From positions 6,251,992-6,315,991 of the forward strand of contig CM119267.1 of assembly GCA_051294375.1 (NCBI GenBank): DNA of 64,000 nt. Reading direction: 5' to 3'. This stretch comes from Paraspadella gotoi. Its lineage: Eukaryota; Chaetognatha. The notes below the pieces were generated by a model that made no database searches, was not told the origin of the DNA, and worked only from the letters and a program-made list of their open reading frames with translations. A program made the position numbers and the translations under genes. How positions within the stretch are numbered: the stretch's first letter is position 1; every line of letters begins with the position of its first letter. Positions 21,653-34,600 of this stretch are shown here, in pieces.

Positions 21653-24602
21653 ATGCGGATTTTATCCAGGCTCTACATCACTTCCATTCGAACAGGGTTC
21701 TTTTGTTTACAACCGACTCACGTCAAGCGTCCTTGTTTTTTCCGATCTGTGACGACAATGTCCCCCGCCCTGGACGAACAAATATTCATGCCGGGCGTGT
21801 TCCTTCGATGGGACTTGACCCCAGAGCAGATCTCCGAGAAGACTGACAGACTCATCGCCAAGTGCAAGGCCTCTTTCGACGCCGTGGGCGGCCTTGCCGA
21901 AACTCCGGAGCGAATCAATATCGACAATGTTCTCAAGGTGTGCAGAATTTCATATGAAATTTATAGGCTTATACGCTTTCTCATTTCGATAATTTTCTTC
22001 TTTATTTTATGTTTTCAGTAAAACTTATCAACCTCTGTTGCACATCACGAATTAATATTTAATATTTATCATAACCATTAACCATTAACCAATTAAATTA
22101 CATATTCATTGCTTGGTAAAATAAGTTTTTTAATGTTAATTTCATATCAGGTTTTAAATTTTGTTGAATGTTGAATTTTGTAGGTCTTGGCTGCGAATGA
22201 TTGCGAAAGCGATACGGAACGAAATCAACTCGACTTTTATCAACACGTTTCGCCCTTTAAAGTACTACGAGATGTAAGTCTACACTCTAGAATTTAGTCC
22301 TAATTTCTTTCCCAATTGCCCATCTTGTTAAAAATTTAAACCCAATTTAGGCGAGCACGGAATCGGACAGAAAGTTGTCCGAGTTCGAAGTGGAGATGTC
22401 CATGAGGGAGGACGTCTTCAAAGCTCTCAAAGCTTTGGACCAGAATGAGCAAGAAAAAAACAAATTGACCAGGGAAGGAAAGAGGTAAAAAAAAATTAAT
22501 CTTTTCAATCGTTGTCTGATCGAATTTGTTAAATATTTCCCCTTTTTTTTAGGTACCTCGAAAGATTAATTTTGCTTGGAAAACGAAACGGTCTTGACTG
22601 CAGCCGAGAGATCCAAGATCAAGTAAAAAATATCAAGAAGAAAATGAGCGAGTTATCTATTGATTACAGGTAAGTTAAATTCTTTTTCATATTTTTATTT
22701 TGACTCACTCGTTTCACTTTTTACTATCGTTTACAGCAAAAACCTCAACGAGGAGAATACCGTGCTTGAATTCTCTCCCGAGGAATTGGCCGGTCTGCCA
22801 TCTGACTTTTTGGAATCCCTGGAGAGAAACCAAACCAACGGCAAATTGAAGTTGACGCTTAAATACCCTCACTACTTTCCCGTTCAGAAAAAGTGCAATG
22901 TTGTTTCTACTCGAGCGATGATGGAGAAAGCTTTTCATGCCCGGTATAATGGAGCCGACCTTGTTATTTTATCAGAATCTCTTTCACTTTATCCATATTT
23001 TTATTTTCTTTGTTTCCCAAACTCTCGCTCCTTTAGCTGCCTTCACGAAAACACTCGCATCCTGGAAGACTTAATCAAATTGCGCGTCGAGCAGTCGCGC
23101 CTCTTGAATTACGCGACCCACGCAGATTTCGTCCTTGAGATGCGAATGGCCAAAAGCCCCAAGAACGTCGTCGATTTTCTACAAGATCTTCAACAAAAGC
23201 TTCAGCCTCTTAAGCAGAAAGAGTTCGAGCAGTTCCTTAAATTCAAGAAAGAGGAAGCCGCCAAAATTGGATTTCCAGACGACGGTGGGTTTAGGAATAT
23301 ATTTTTTTAGAATTCTTCATTCTTCATGGGACATAGTGGACATAGTGGAGCTAATGATCGAAACTCTTTCTCTATTTCCAGAGAAGGTCAACCCGTACGA
23401 CATGCGTTACTACATGACGATGGCCGAGGAGCGCCTCTACGCAGTCAACCAGCAAAAGCTTAAGGAATACTTTCCTCTCGATAAAGTGACCGAGGGTCTT
23501 CTCGAAATCTACCAGAAGCTGCTCAACCTCAAGTTCACGCGGGTGAACGAACCCGACGTCTGGCACGAGGACGTCTCCTTTTATTCTGTCAAGGACGCCG
23601 ACGACGAGACTCTTCTCGGCTACTTCTACTTGGACCTTCATCCTCGAGAAGGGAAATACGGCCACGCCGCTTGCTTTGGCCTGCAACCCGGTTGCCTAAA
23701 TGGTGCCGACAGACAGGTGAAATTGGAGAGCGTAAATTGATAAGGGGACAAAATTTTTTTTTTACTTTGACGTAATCTTTCATTTGAGATCTGAAATATT
23801 GATAATGTCACAGGTTGCCGTGTCGGCAATGGTGGCCAACTTTTCCAAACCGACGCCAGGAAAACCAGCGTTGCTTCTCCATGACGAAGTCACCACGTTT
23901 TTCCACGAGTTCGGTCACGTGATGCACCATATCTGCGCTCGGGCGGAATATGCGCTCTTCGCCGGCTCCAAGGTCGAACGCGACTTCGTGGAGGCCCCGT
24001 CGCAGATGCTGGAGAACTGGTGCTGGGAAAAGGAACCGCTACGCATGATGTCGGGCCACTACTTGAACGGATCCGCCATCCCCGAAGATCTGCTAGACAA
24101 GCTCATTGCCTCCAAGATCGCCAACGCTGGCACCTTCAACCTTCGTCAGATTCTTCTGGGCACTTTTGACCAGAAAATTCATTCCACTGGCGATGCCGAC
24201 GCCCGAGTCGAAACGGCAGCTCTTTTCTCGCGGTTGGGCGAGTCCATCATGGGGATACCCGCGACTCCCGAGACCAACATGGCCGCCTCCTTCGGCCACC
24301 TGGCGGGAGGTTACGACGCCCAGTATTACGGGTACATGTGGAGCGAGGTTTTCTGCATGGACATGTTTTCTTCCAGGTAAAAAAAACGGTGAAAATTGCT
24401 AGCGTTAGGAACTGTCTTCATTTTAAAACTCTCGATCAGGTTTAAAAAAGAGGGAGTGATGAATCCCGCCGTGGGTAAGGATTACCGTCGCTGCATTCTC
24501 GAGCCGGGTGGATCCCGCGACGCCACCGACATGTTGAAGAATTTCTTGGGCCGTGAACCTTCCAACGAAGCTTTCCTTATTAGCAAGGGTCTCACCGTCT
24601 GA
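21653..24602 (+). CDS. THOP1: Thimet oligopeptidase / neurolysin (M3A zinc metallopeptidase)
   Basis: Model: join(21653..21937, 22184..22273, 22351..22484, 22553..22669, 22737..22943, 23037..23284, 23382..23716, 23814..24376, 24440..24602), 713 aa, all junctions in phase. The family cleaves short peptides in cytosol and mitochondria. Zinc site: [11 protein letters not shown] (H503, E504, H507) with third ligand E532 in [14 protein letters not shown]. Other conserved blocks are [50 protein letters not shown] and the terminal FLISKGL. The exon 5/6 join at 22943/23037 ([15 protein letters not shown]) fits the family better than reading through. The first ~35 residues before [10 protein letters not shown] are Arg/aromatic-rich and could be a mitochondrial presequence. 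An acceptor-like TTTAG ends 2 nt before the ATG, 129 bp after the previous stop. THOP1 and NLN cannot be told apart from this alone. Confidence 0.93.
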
Positions 24603-25518
24603 TTATATTTTTCCTTCAATTTGATCATTCGAGTGTTTTAATATTTTGCTTTGTCATATCAAGTGATATATTTGGCCTCCGCGGATATGTTTATTCTGTT
24701 TAGTTATTTCATCTTGAGCCGATCCTATTATCGATTTTGCCAAATGTTATAACGAAGGCACCCTTTGTTTTTTATTTCCCGTTTCTGAGGCTTTTGTTTT
24801 TTTTAGGAAAACAAATTTATACGTACTACGTCGTGGGTGATTTATTAAATAATAATTTTTTAATTTTTCTTATATCCGCTCAATATTTTTTTAAATTTAA
24901 AAAATTTTAAAGCTTGTTAGTGTTAGTTAGGTTTCTTCATTATTAAAAGTAAAAATAGGCTGTCAAGTAGAGCAATTTTTTTTGCAGAAAGGTGCTTCTG
25001 TGAAGACTATAAAGTCATTAGACACAAATAGTTGGTTCGCGCAACAAAATAGATTTTTATTTTTCTTTCATATACGGCTTTGTAAGCGTTTTGTAGAAAA
25101 TAATTACTCGTACTAGGAATTTACTTAATTAGTGGAAAACCGAGAGAAATTCACCAACCGTAGTTTTCGTGATCAGCTTAGCTTGTATATAACTCTCCCT
25201 TCTTATACTTGATTGGTATATATTAGACAAATACCAGTAATAGACTAATGGACTAATGGTCTTTTTTTCTTTCGAGGTTTTGTTAAAAAAGTATGTACTA
25301 CTAACTGTTGTTTGTTTTTTTCTCAGGCCTTTTCTCGAAAGAACGTAAAAGCAAATTGTTATTGTTCCAAGTTTGTATTAACAAATTTAAGGATGTTTGG
25401 TCGGATTATTTATGAACCGGTGTATCCAATTACGACAAGAAAGAGTAGTTCCCGATTGTCGTTTCTTGTTAAGTTCACTCAAGCCTCCCTATCTTCAGCG
25501 TCTACAGTATCTCGCACC
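24603..25518. other. AT-rich intergenic spacer
   Basis: No gene or RNA was recognised. A pyrimidine run with an acceptor-like TTTTTCTCAG ends near 25326, in frame with the following gene and upstream of its first Met codons at 25393 and 25519. It may mark a 5'UTR exon. Confidence 0.5.
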
Positions 25519-28500
25519 ATGAAGATCGATTTGTACAACATCATGTGGCCGCCGCCCCCGGAACTTGTCGCCTACGATCGACGCGCCGTTGGCAATCTTC
25601 GCGAAGCCTTAGTCGATTTAAAGACATTAATTAAGGATTTGAACGATGTAGCCGGAATCGAGAGAATCCGATCGTGTCTGAAAACTATCGAAGACGTCGT
25701 TAAAGCCGAGGCGTTGACGATGACAATGACTCCCGATCCAGTAAATCGAGTCGAAAAGGAAGGCGTTGTCGTTTCTGATCAGTTAGAGGATCATTGTGTA
25801 TCCGATGATGTTGGCGACGCGGTCGACGATTCCGTTTTTTTATCCGCTTCTGGGAATGAAGAGTCCGACATTGAGGTGATCGAGGAGAGCGCCTCTCCTT
25901 CCTCTTCCTCACCGAGACAATCCACCGATTCCGCCCCAGAAAAAGTCTTCAGCTCCATAAAAATTATGGTGACCGGCTTGCCCGATTTGCCGCCCGCGGA
26001 TCTCAAGGCTTGCTTTCCGAGTGAGTTGGGCGTGGTTCTCGTTCAAAGGATAGATGCGAGGACGGCTTGCCTCTTTGTCGAGTCTCTTTCTCACCTCCGC
26101 GCCTTTGTCGATGCTAATGATTCCGAGTGCCTTTCGCTGTCCAACGGTTTAAAGTCTCAGCACGGTATCGACTCCCCGCCCATTCGCTGGCGCCTTTCCG
26201 CCATCTCGGAAGAGACTTGCCCGCTGCGTCGGGTCTTTTTTCGCGTCCTCCGCCGCGGAGAGCCGATCGAGGCAGTGGTGGAGACGAACTCTGCGAACTC
26301 CGCGATTGCAGAGGCCGTGCGGCGCGATTTTAAGGATAAGATCGAAGGGGTTTTCCACGCAGAGCTTTTTCTTCCCGACGATCCGACCGGCGGCTGCGTC
26401 TATTTTGAGAACGAGGAGCGAGCCGAAGCCTTTGTCGAAAGCAAATTGCACGATTTCGGAGAGAATGCGGTCGTCGCCGTTTGGAGTGGCGAGTCGACTG
26501 ATTCTTCAGTCAACTCTTCTTCTTCCTCATCTTTGCCTACTGACTCGTCAGCAACTAGTGTTGTTCTTACCAATTATCCCCCAAAAGCCGTCGTTTCTCT
26601 AGACGACAGTTCCGACGATGAGATTCTCGAGCGACCAAAGCCCTCGATCAAAAAGGTCGTCGATCGAGCTCTCCCCGACATGAGCGACGATTCTGGATTT
26701 CCCGCGCCTCCCTCTCCGCCGCTATACGACCTCTTTGACCCTGAAATTCAATCTTCCTGGCGCAGCGCCGTCGAGATGGCTTACCACGATTCTTTGCAGA
26801 ACACCCCTGAGGCCGTCTTGCGTCAGTTACGCCGCTTTAAAGATTTTCCAGACCTTCTGCCAATCGAGACGCGAAGTGTCGAGATGTTTCTCCGCAACGA
26901 TTTGGAAGAGACCAACGATGAAGTTATCCGCGCCATGGTCAGGGGCCTGAACCGCGTGAAACGAGCCTTTGAACGTCGACTGACGAGTCGGGCACCGGTA
27001 ACGTCGCTAAATTCCACGACTCGACTTACATCTTTCTCCGGGAAACCTCGGATTAAAAAGAATTCGCCTGTCGCTTTTGCCTCGCGAGATTTTCGCCTTT
27101 CGCTTCCCTCGTTCGACGGTCACAAGATGCAGAGAAGATGGCGAGACGCCATCTCTCAAACTCTTAAGGATAGCTGTAAAAAGTTGAGTGCGACGAGGAT
27201 ACTGGGCCCAGCTGTCCGTGAAATCTTTCAGAGATTGCTCGATCATCCCAGCTCATTGCCGTATCGGAAGGAAAAGATACATAATTTTTTAAAGGATTGC
27301 CTTAAAGTCGAGGGCCAGTCCGATATCGAGCAGGCGGTCGAGGTTCTGGTCGAGATCTTTAGTAAGACTTTCAACGCGAATGATCTGGTAAACATTGAAG
27401 CGTCGATGGTGAAAAAGCTTGTTTTTGAAGAAAATGCGGACCAAACTGTCGTTGCGAGAGAAGATGGGGATAATGTTCGCGGTGCTGTCCTCAATGCTGT
27501 GAAAGAGAACCAAAAAAGTCCAGAGAATTTTCATATAAGCAAAGTTGTCGATTTGACGGATGACATTTTGACTGAAGGAGAAAAATATTCAAACTCCAAA
27601 AAGAAGCTCAATAAAGGTTTGAACAAAAGTTGACGTTTTATATTTATGATGTTGATACATATATAATATATATTATATATATTATATATATAGCAGGTGA
27701 GTGTAAAAGTAAGCCTACTCGCTCGCAGTTTGCCATCGATGTTTACCGTATCGTTTGGTAACACTCATAAAAGCTGACGGTAAATTATAGTTTTTGTATT
27801 CGGATGTTTTAAAAGGGTAACAAATATGTTAGACATTAGGGCTGATGAAATATAAAACGTCAATTTTTGCGTTAGAAATCTGTGGGGTCGACAACCGTGA
27901 AAAAAATAACAAATGCCTCGATAATCCAAATGACGGGGACGCCTCATTTCGTTACAATCTCCTCGTGGATTCGGTTCCAGACGACGTCGAGGTCGACGAA
28001 TTGCGACGTCACTTCCAAGCCGTCGCCGGAGCGACTGTTTCTGTCAAAGTGCTGCACGAGACGGCGTCGTCATACACCGCCTGGATCAAGCTGACCTCGC
28101 GCCCGGCCCTTCTCCGCGTTTTAAACGCCGTACCGTTTCCCCCGATTTGGCCGGGTGTCGGGCTGAAGGCCACGATGGATCAGACGAGTTGCGAGGGACT
28201 CTTCGTGACTTCCGTTGACCTGTTGGATACCCGATCCCGGTTCGAGGATCGTCACTACGCGGCGCTCAAGTCCCACTTTTCTACTGTTTACGGCAGCGTT
28301 GACGCCCTGAACTTTTACCTGGATATGAGCGGCGCCAACGTTCTGTTTGCCGAGGAAGAGTCGTTGAAACGGGTGGACGATGTAGCGAGCCTCGGGACGG
28401 TCGAATTAGACGAAAGACTTTATCCGTATAAAATTTTTTTCTATTCTCGTTGAGCAGCTGTCGTGCTTTAGATTTTAAAGAAAAGATGTTTAATGAATGT

Positions 28501-28605
28501 ATCAATTATATTCTCCAATTGTTCAAATTATTCGTTAGCTTTCCCTGCCGCAAAGTGCAACTTGCCATAATCGCTACAGTTACCATCAACGCCACTCGTC
28601 GGTGA
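25519..28605 (+). CDS. Unfamiliar protein with RRM-like and alpha-helical repeats, upstream of the Tudor gene
   Basis: Model: join(25519..27616, 27876..28425, 28539..28605), 904 aa; phases fit but the joins are tentative. Not a family I recognise. RRM-like folds are suggested at IKIMVTGLPDLPPADLKACF, at VFFRVLRRGEPIEAVVET through GGCVYFENEERAEAFV, at YNLLVDSVPDDVEVDELRRHF, and at GLFVTSVDLLD through ANVLFAEEESLKRV. Between the pairs are acidic/Ser tracts and two helical segments (SWRSAVEMAYHDSLQN and RRWRDAISQTLKDSCKK) that look like repeats of one another. Start 25519 has a good context (CACCATGA); 25393 is an upstream in-frame alternative. It may instead be two genes (stops at 27633 and 28453), or the 5' part of the Tudor gene, whose first Met is 12 nt after this stop. 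Confidence 0.5.
27656..27694. repeat. AT microsatellite
   Basis: Run of TA/TAT units (ACATATATAATATATATTATATATATT and onward), probably inside an intron of the RRM-like gene. Confidence 0.8.
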
Positions 28606-28616
28606 GTATCGTCAGT

Positions 28617-31600
28617 ATGCAATCCTTCGCAGGATCACGGGAGTTCGTCACCGACGTTGGCATTCCGTCAGTTCCATTTGTTGCAGACAACGAATCGCTC
28701 CAAGTCTCCGTCTGTCACGTTGCCCAAAATGGAATTTTGTATATTCAGGTGATGATCAAACTCGAGATGCATGATCCTTCGAGCTCGTTTCAATTATTAA
28801 AATTGCTGTCGTTTTCCCCCTCTCAGCTCTCTAATTGGGCTTCGGCCCTCAATGATTTGACGGCCAATCTCGCCCTTTCTTTGACCCGATTCAATGGCCC
28901 CTTGCAGAATCCGAGTCGAGGTCTCTTCTGTGCCGCAAAATGCGCCAACGACGATTGCTGGTTGGTTGTTTTTCGCGTTTTTATTATTTTTTTATTAAAT
29001 TTATTATTTAACAGAAAGTACAATAATAACTAATTGGATTGTATATAATGCGTAACTATTAACTAAGGATTGTATATAGTGCGTACTTATTATATTCGAC
29101 GTACAATCAGGGGCGACGAGAGAAATAGCGGGCCCCCCACTGGCCCCTTGGCAGCCCCCCCCCTGCTCTCCATAATTTTAGTTTTAGTTTTTGATTACTC
29201 CAGTGCTCAAACTTCTGCCTCCTCTTCTTTTCTTTTTTTCTTCTTCTTTTCTTTTTTTCTTTTTATTCTTCTTCTTTTCTTTTTTTTTTCTTCTTTCTTT
29301 CCTACTTTTTTCTCTCTTCTCAGGGCCAGCCCGGGCCCCCCTGGAGCCTGGGCCCTCCGCCTGAGGCGAATGAAACCCCCGCTCTCGCCGCCCCTGCGTA
29401 CAATGTCCGTAATTTCATTGTTGTGATTCTTTCTTTCGTTGGGTTTGAAATTAGAAAACTTAAAATAAATTTATGAATGTTTATAACAACGACGTTAATC
29501 AAAATGTCGTTGTTGTAAACAATACTTAACGTATTTTACGTTTTCTAGTACGTAATTTCTATTATCTGTCGTTGAAGGCCAAAATAGTGTTGTACATTGA
29601 TCATATCTCCTATCTTAATGTTGCTGCATTGTGCGCAAGAATATGGTAAGATTTTTTATTGAGATAATTTTTAAAAAAACGTAATTCTGCATAATTATTA
29701 AACAAGTTACAGATGTGAAGAAACGTTGACACTTACAGGGATCCCGATTCTCCAAAAAAGTTTGAGTTCAGCATTTCGTTTTATTTTTTTGGGCTGGATT
29801 CATCTCTTGCAGTTGCAATGTCTGAATTAAGCAATAAACATGACGTAGACAGTATCGATTAGTATTTTATAAATTAAATCGAGTTTGGTTTAGTTAGTGC
29901 CACTTATTCTTTGCGGGATAATTAAAAAAATATTTTATGTGGGTTTCTTTGAATATGATATAATCGATATGCGTGATGGCCGAAGGACGCTCCACGGCTC
30001 TCACTGTCCCTGGTGATTCCACCATCGTCGTCACCTTTCATCCTATTTCCATCGATGGGGTTTCGGCCTGGATGGCGTTTGGACGCCGCCGATCACAAAC
30101 TCCGCTCTACGTTATAATCGAGGGCGCCACCGTGGAATTCTTAAAGGTGGCGCTTCTTCCTTGGATAAAATTGGGTTGTGACATCTTAGCACTCGCTCCC
30201 GCCGACCGTATCGTTGCCGCTCTCTGGAAATGGAGGTTGCGAGCGAATCTGCGATGCATCACGGTCACGGATCGCGCCGAATGGTCGCGCGGCAAGAAAA
30301 TAAATCGGGCGGGAGATGCCTTGGTTTTTCTGTTGCAGAGTCAAGCCTTTACTAGTTTGAATGAGGCCCAAGAGGAGTTGAAGGCCGCCGTCTCTCAGAG
30401 GTTTCCGGTCTTGAAAAAGGCTAAGAAGAAGAGACGTGGAAAAACCCATTCCAACCCCCAGGGGGAAACTGCCCCTTCCAACCCCCAGGCGGAAACAGCG
30501 ATTTCTACTCGCCCGATGGAAACTGTCCTTTACAAATCCCCGACGAAAACGGCACCTTCTTGTTGTAAACCACCTGAGGAAAAAGCCTTTTCCAAACCGC
30601 CGGCGGAAACTCTCATTCCCAACTCCCAGACGACTTCTGTTTCGAAATATTTGGTCTCGGACTCAACATCCAAGAATTTGAAGATTGAGTTATCCGCCAA
30701 GTCCTCCTCCGCCATTGCTGACTCTCGTCGAAGTCGTCGCCAGCGTCGAAAGGGAGAATATGATACGGAGGATAAGGTCGTCAGCGTCGATGATCCGCCG
30801 TCCCGAACACGAAAGGTTCGCGAGAAGGGCAAGCTTCTGCCCTCGACGCGCTCTTATTTCGAAGTTTTGTTGGAAGAGGTGGAGAAGAAAGGGATAAGAA
30901 GTTCTATTCAAGATGGAGTCGATGGGCTTGCGGCAACGGCGCAATTATCCGCCTTGGAGACCGAATCACAGATTCCGAGGTATATCAAAGTTTGTTTCGT
31001 CCAAGAAATGAAAATTTTAATGTTCTTTTTTAAATTTCAGTTAAATATGACGATATAAGTCACTTTTCGGTCAATCTGTCTATACGTCGGTCTATCTCAT
31101 TTACGTTTTAATGGTTCATAACTTTGGTAATACTGTATAACTTTAATTAGTATTCATTAGAAAGGCGATTTACTAAGAGATGCATGTTTTGTACTAGTGC
31201 AAAATGTGCACTCACTTGATTACTGTAAAAAGCGATCAGATGACCAGAAATTTAATGTAGAATAATTCATATAATTTCATCCTATGTATAATTCCATAAT
31301 CTTTTGCTATGATGTCTCCAGCCCAAATTGTTATTTGTTTGCTTTATTAAAAAATTGGCCGTTTGGAATGCAGTCCCGTTTTTCTATTAGTAATACGTAC
31401 ATAACTTTAAAATCAATTAAATTAAACAAATTTTCTTTTGAACAATATTAGATTCACCTCCAGGTATCGCGCTGTGGTTGAGGAAATGGACGGCGATCGC
31501 GCCATCGTTAAATTCGTAGATATCGGCAAATCGGAGATTCTCTCCGGCGAAAAGTTAAAGCCCCTCTCCCCCGAATTCTACCATTTGCCCGTTCAAGCCA

Positions 31601-34600
31601 CTCCATGTCGACTTCATGGCATGGAGGATTTATTTGCCGGAAGCGAAGGCGCTCAAATCCTTATGTTGATGGCACAAGAGCTGCTCAATAAAAATTTTGT
31701 TTGTCAGGTAGTTTTTTCTCCTTATTTTATCAGTTTATATTTAGGCGGCAAAGCTCATTTCTTTAACCTCTACTATCAAAGGTTAAGAGAGATGCGTCTT
31801 CCTCTAATGATTTGCCGACCATTTCTTTGGAGACTTCGGAGGGAAATTTGCTGCAGGCCATGCTACACTACTCGGAAAATATGTTGAAACGTGGTTGTGG
31901 GCAACCAGGTATCATTTAGCTACTTAAACTAAAACTCGTCTTTTTTTAAACTATTAATACTGAATGTTAAAACTTTATTTCAACAGCTTCTCCCTCTTCG
32001 ACTCCTGTCATGCTAGAGTCGCACGTCAGTCTTCCCAACGTCTCACCTTTCAAAGAGACTAATCTCGTCAAGGGCGGCCCCTACAAGATTCTCATCACAC
32101 TCGTCGAGAGCCCCAGCAACTTTTGGTGCCAGTTGATACAAGATGGCAAAAGACTTAAGTACATCATGGATTCTCTACAAACTTTAAAGAAAACCACTTT
32201 AAGGTCGTGGCCGCCGGAATTACATCAGGGTTTGACCGTTCGTTCGTCGATCGACCAGGTTTGGTACCGGGCCGTGGTAGTTAAGTCTGGTCCCGCTCAT
32301 CGCGTTGAGGTTCTTTTCGTTGATTACGGTCATCGGGAAACGATCGAGCAGCATCAAAGCGCGGAGCTGAAAAAAGAGTTGTGGGATTTGGAAGCCATGG
32401 CCTTTAGCGCTTCTCTTTATGCTCTTCGTCCCAAAAACGATACGTGGGAACCTGCGACGATCGACGCTTTCGACGCTTATACTTCTAGGGAAAACCTGAT
32501 GGCCTACTTCATGGGCCGAGACGTTTTCGATCGCGCCATCCTGGATATTTGTGACACTTCTGGCAAGAGCCTTTCTGAAGATCTGCTAAAAAAGGGCTTA
32601 GTGAGAAGAGTCGAGAATCCTTCGCTCGGTGGTAAAATTTCGTCGCGCGCTCTTTCCCGCGCATCGATACCATGTATGGGAGCACAAACTAGATCAATTG
32701 CACCATCCGTATGCGTCTCGTCCACCGCTCCTCTTCCTATGACCTCCTCTTTTTCTTATATTCCTCCGCTGGTTTCGTCCGAAGAAATAGCGACCGATTC
32801 TCTTTATCTCAACCGCTTCTTTCACGCTCCCATTGCCCTCGGTTCCCGTCACGTCGTCGCCTTTTCCTGGATCGTGAGCCTCAATGAATTCTATCTCCAT
32901 CTAAAAAGTCGGTCGCAGGACATGAATGAGATCGTCAAGGTCATTGACCGACTCTGCGAAGGTGGACGAGATCCGGGTCCCTCCCTGACCAACGACGCCG
33001 TCGGGTCGCCCTGCGTCGCCAAGTACGTCGTGGACGGAACTTGGAACCGCGGGCGCATCGAGGGCGTGTTCGAATCCACCTCGTCTTCTGACTCCGCCTA
33101 CGCCGTCCGCTTCGTGGACTTTGGCAACGTTTCTCGAGTGGTCAAGTCCGACTTGAGAGCCGCCCATCCCAATCTCATGACGTTTCCCGTCTCCGCCATT
33201 CCGTGCCGTTTAACTGGAATCGTTGCAGCGGACGGCGATTCCGACTCGAGGCGCGTTAATGTATCTCTAGCCATGGAGGGGGCGTGCTCGTCGGATGAGC
33301 TTTTCTGCGAATTCCTGGCCGTCGACGACGACTTTTATGAGGTGCGCTTAGAGGCGGGCGGAAGAGAAATCGCCGAAATTTTGTGCGAAATCGGATTTGC
33401 TCGAAAGATCGAAGAAGTCGGCGCAACGACTAATAATGTCGATGATTACTTTGTGATCTCCGGTGCCGCATCGAGATCAGTCGCCACTGCCTCCGCCACT
33501 AAGGCATCCTACTCGCCCGTTGTCGCCATGGCTTCCTCCACGATTGAGGCCGCCTCTTTCCCAGTCGTCGCCACGGCTGCCTTGACGTCTGTCGTTTCCA
33601 CGGTTGCCTCCGCGACGGTTTCCCCAACAACTAAGGATGACGCCGAAGAACTTCTGCCTCTCGACTTAACCTCGCTTCCTCCTTGTCCCCTTTGGGAGGA
33701 ACACTTATCCTCTCTCTCTGAGGAAACGACGGGATTTCCTTTTATCCGTCTTCTCCTCACTTCCGTTGTCGATGCCAACAATTTTTACCTCCAGTGCGTC
33801 GTTGACGACGACGGACAGAAATTTCAAGAATTTTCCGACGCCATCGAAGAATACTACGAGACCGAGGGTTTGCCCCTTCAGTTTCCGAGGAAGGGATCGC
33901 TGGTCGCAGCCAAATTTTCCGAGGACGGATCGTGGTATCGCGGAGTCGTGGAGGAGATTCGGCCGGTTTCGCAGGTTAAATTTCCAGTTATCTTACGATT
34001 TCTGGCTTGTCTTTTGTTTTCCAAATTTATTACTGAATCACACGCTTTATTTCAAGTCGCGTTGCGGATTACGCGTAAAGAACAAAAGTCATCGGCTGGA
34101 TGTCCCTCGCCGTTAAAATTACATAAATAGATCACTTAATCATTATATTATAAATTCTTTCAGGTCAAAGTCTTATATTTCGATTTTGGAAATTCGGAGA
34201 TCCTTCCCTTCTCGTCTCTGAGAGCCTTGCTGCCTGATTTCGCTCGATTTCCGGCGCAAGCTCATCTCTGCGCCTTCGACCCCGACGAAGGCGACCTCAG
34301 CGAACTATTGAAGTCGCTCTCGATCGATAAAGAATTTCATTGTCGAGTGACGAAGGTGGAAGGTGGAAAAGCTTTCGTCAAAGTTGTGGATGACGTTGCT
34401 ATCGCTCCTCGTAAAAATGACGTGGGCATCGGTGAAAGAATTTCCATTCCCGCTTCTACTCCTGGCGCTATCACCACCCTCAACATGGTAAGTACCACAA
34501 AATTTCGATTGGTGGTATTTAGCTAAACGGCCTCTTTCTTAATTGATTTTATATGTTACTTCTTTAATTATTCGACGGATAATTCTCAAGATTCATAATT

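Noticed and set aside
22944-23036. Reading THOP1 through 22944-23036 without an intron
   Set aside because: The frame stays open, but the inserted Phe/Tyr/Ser-rich residues break the family alignment, and excision at 22944/23036 restores it.
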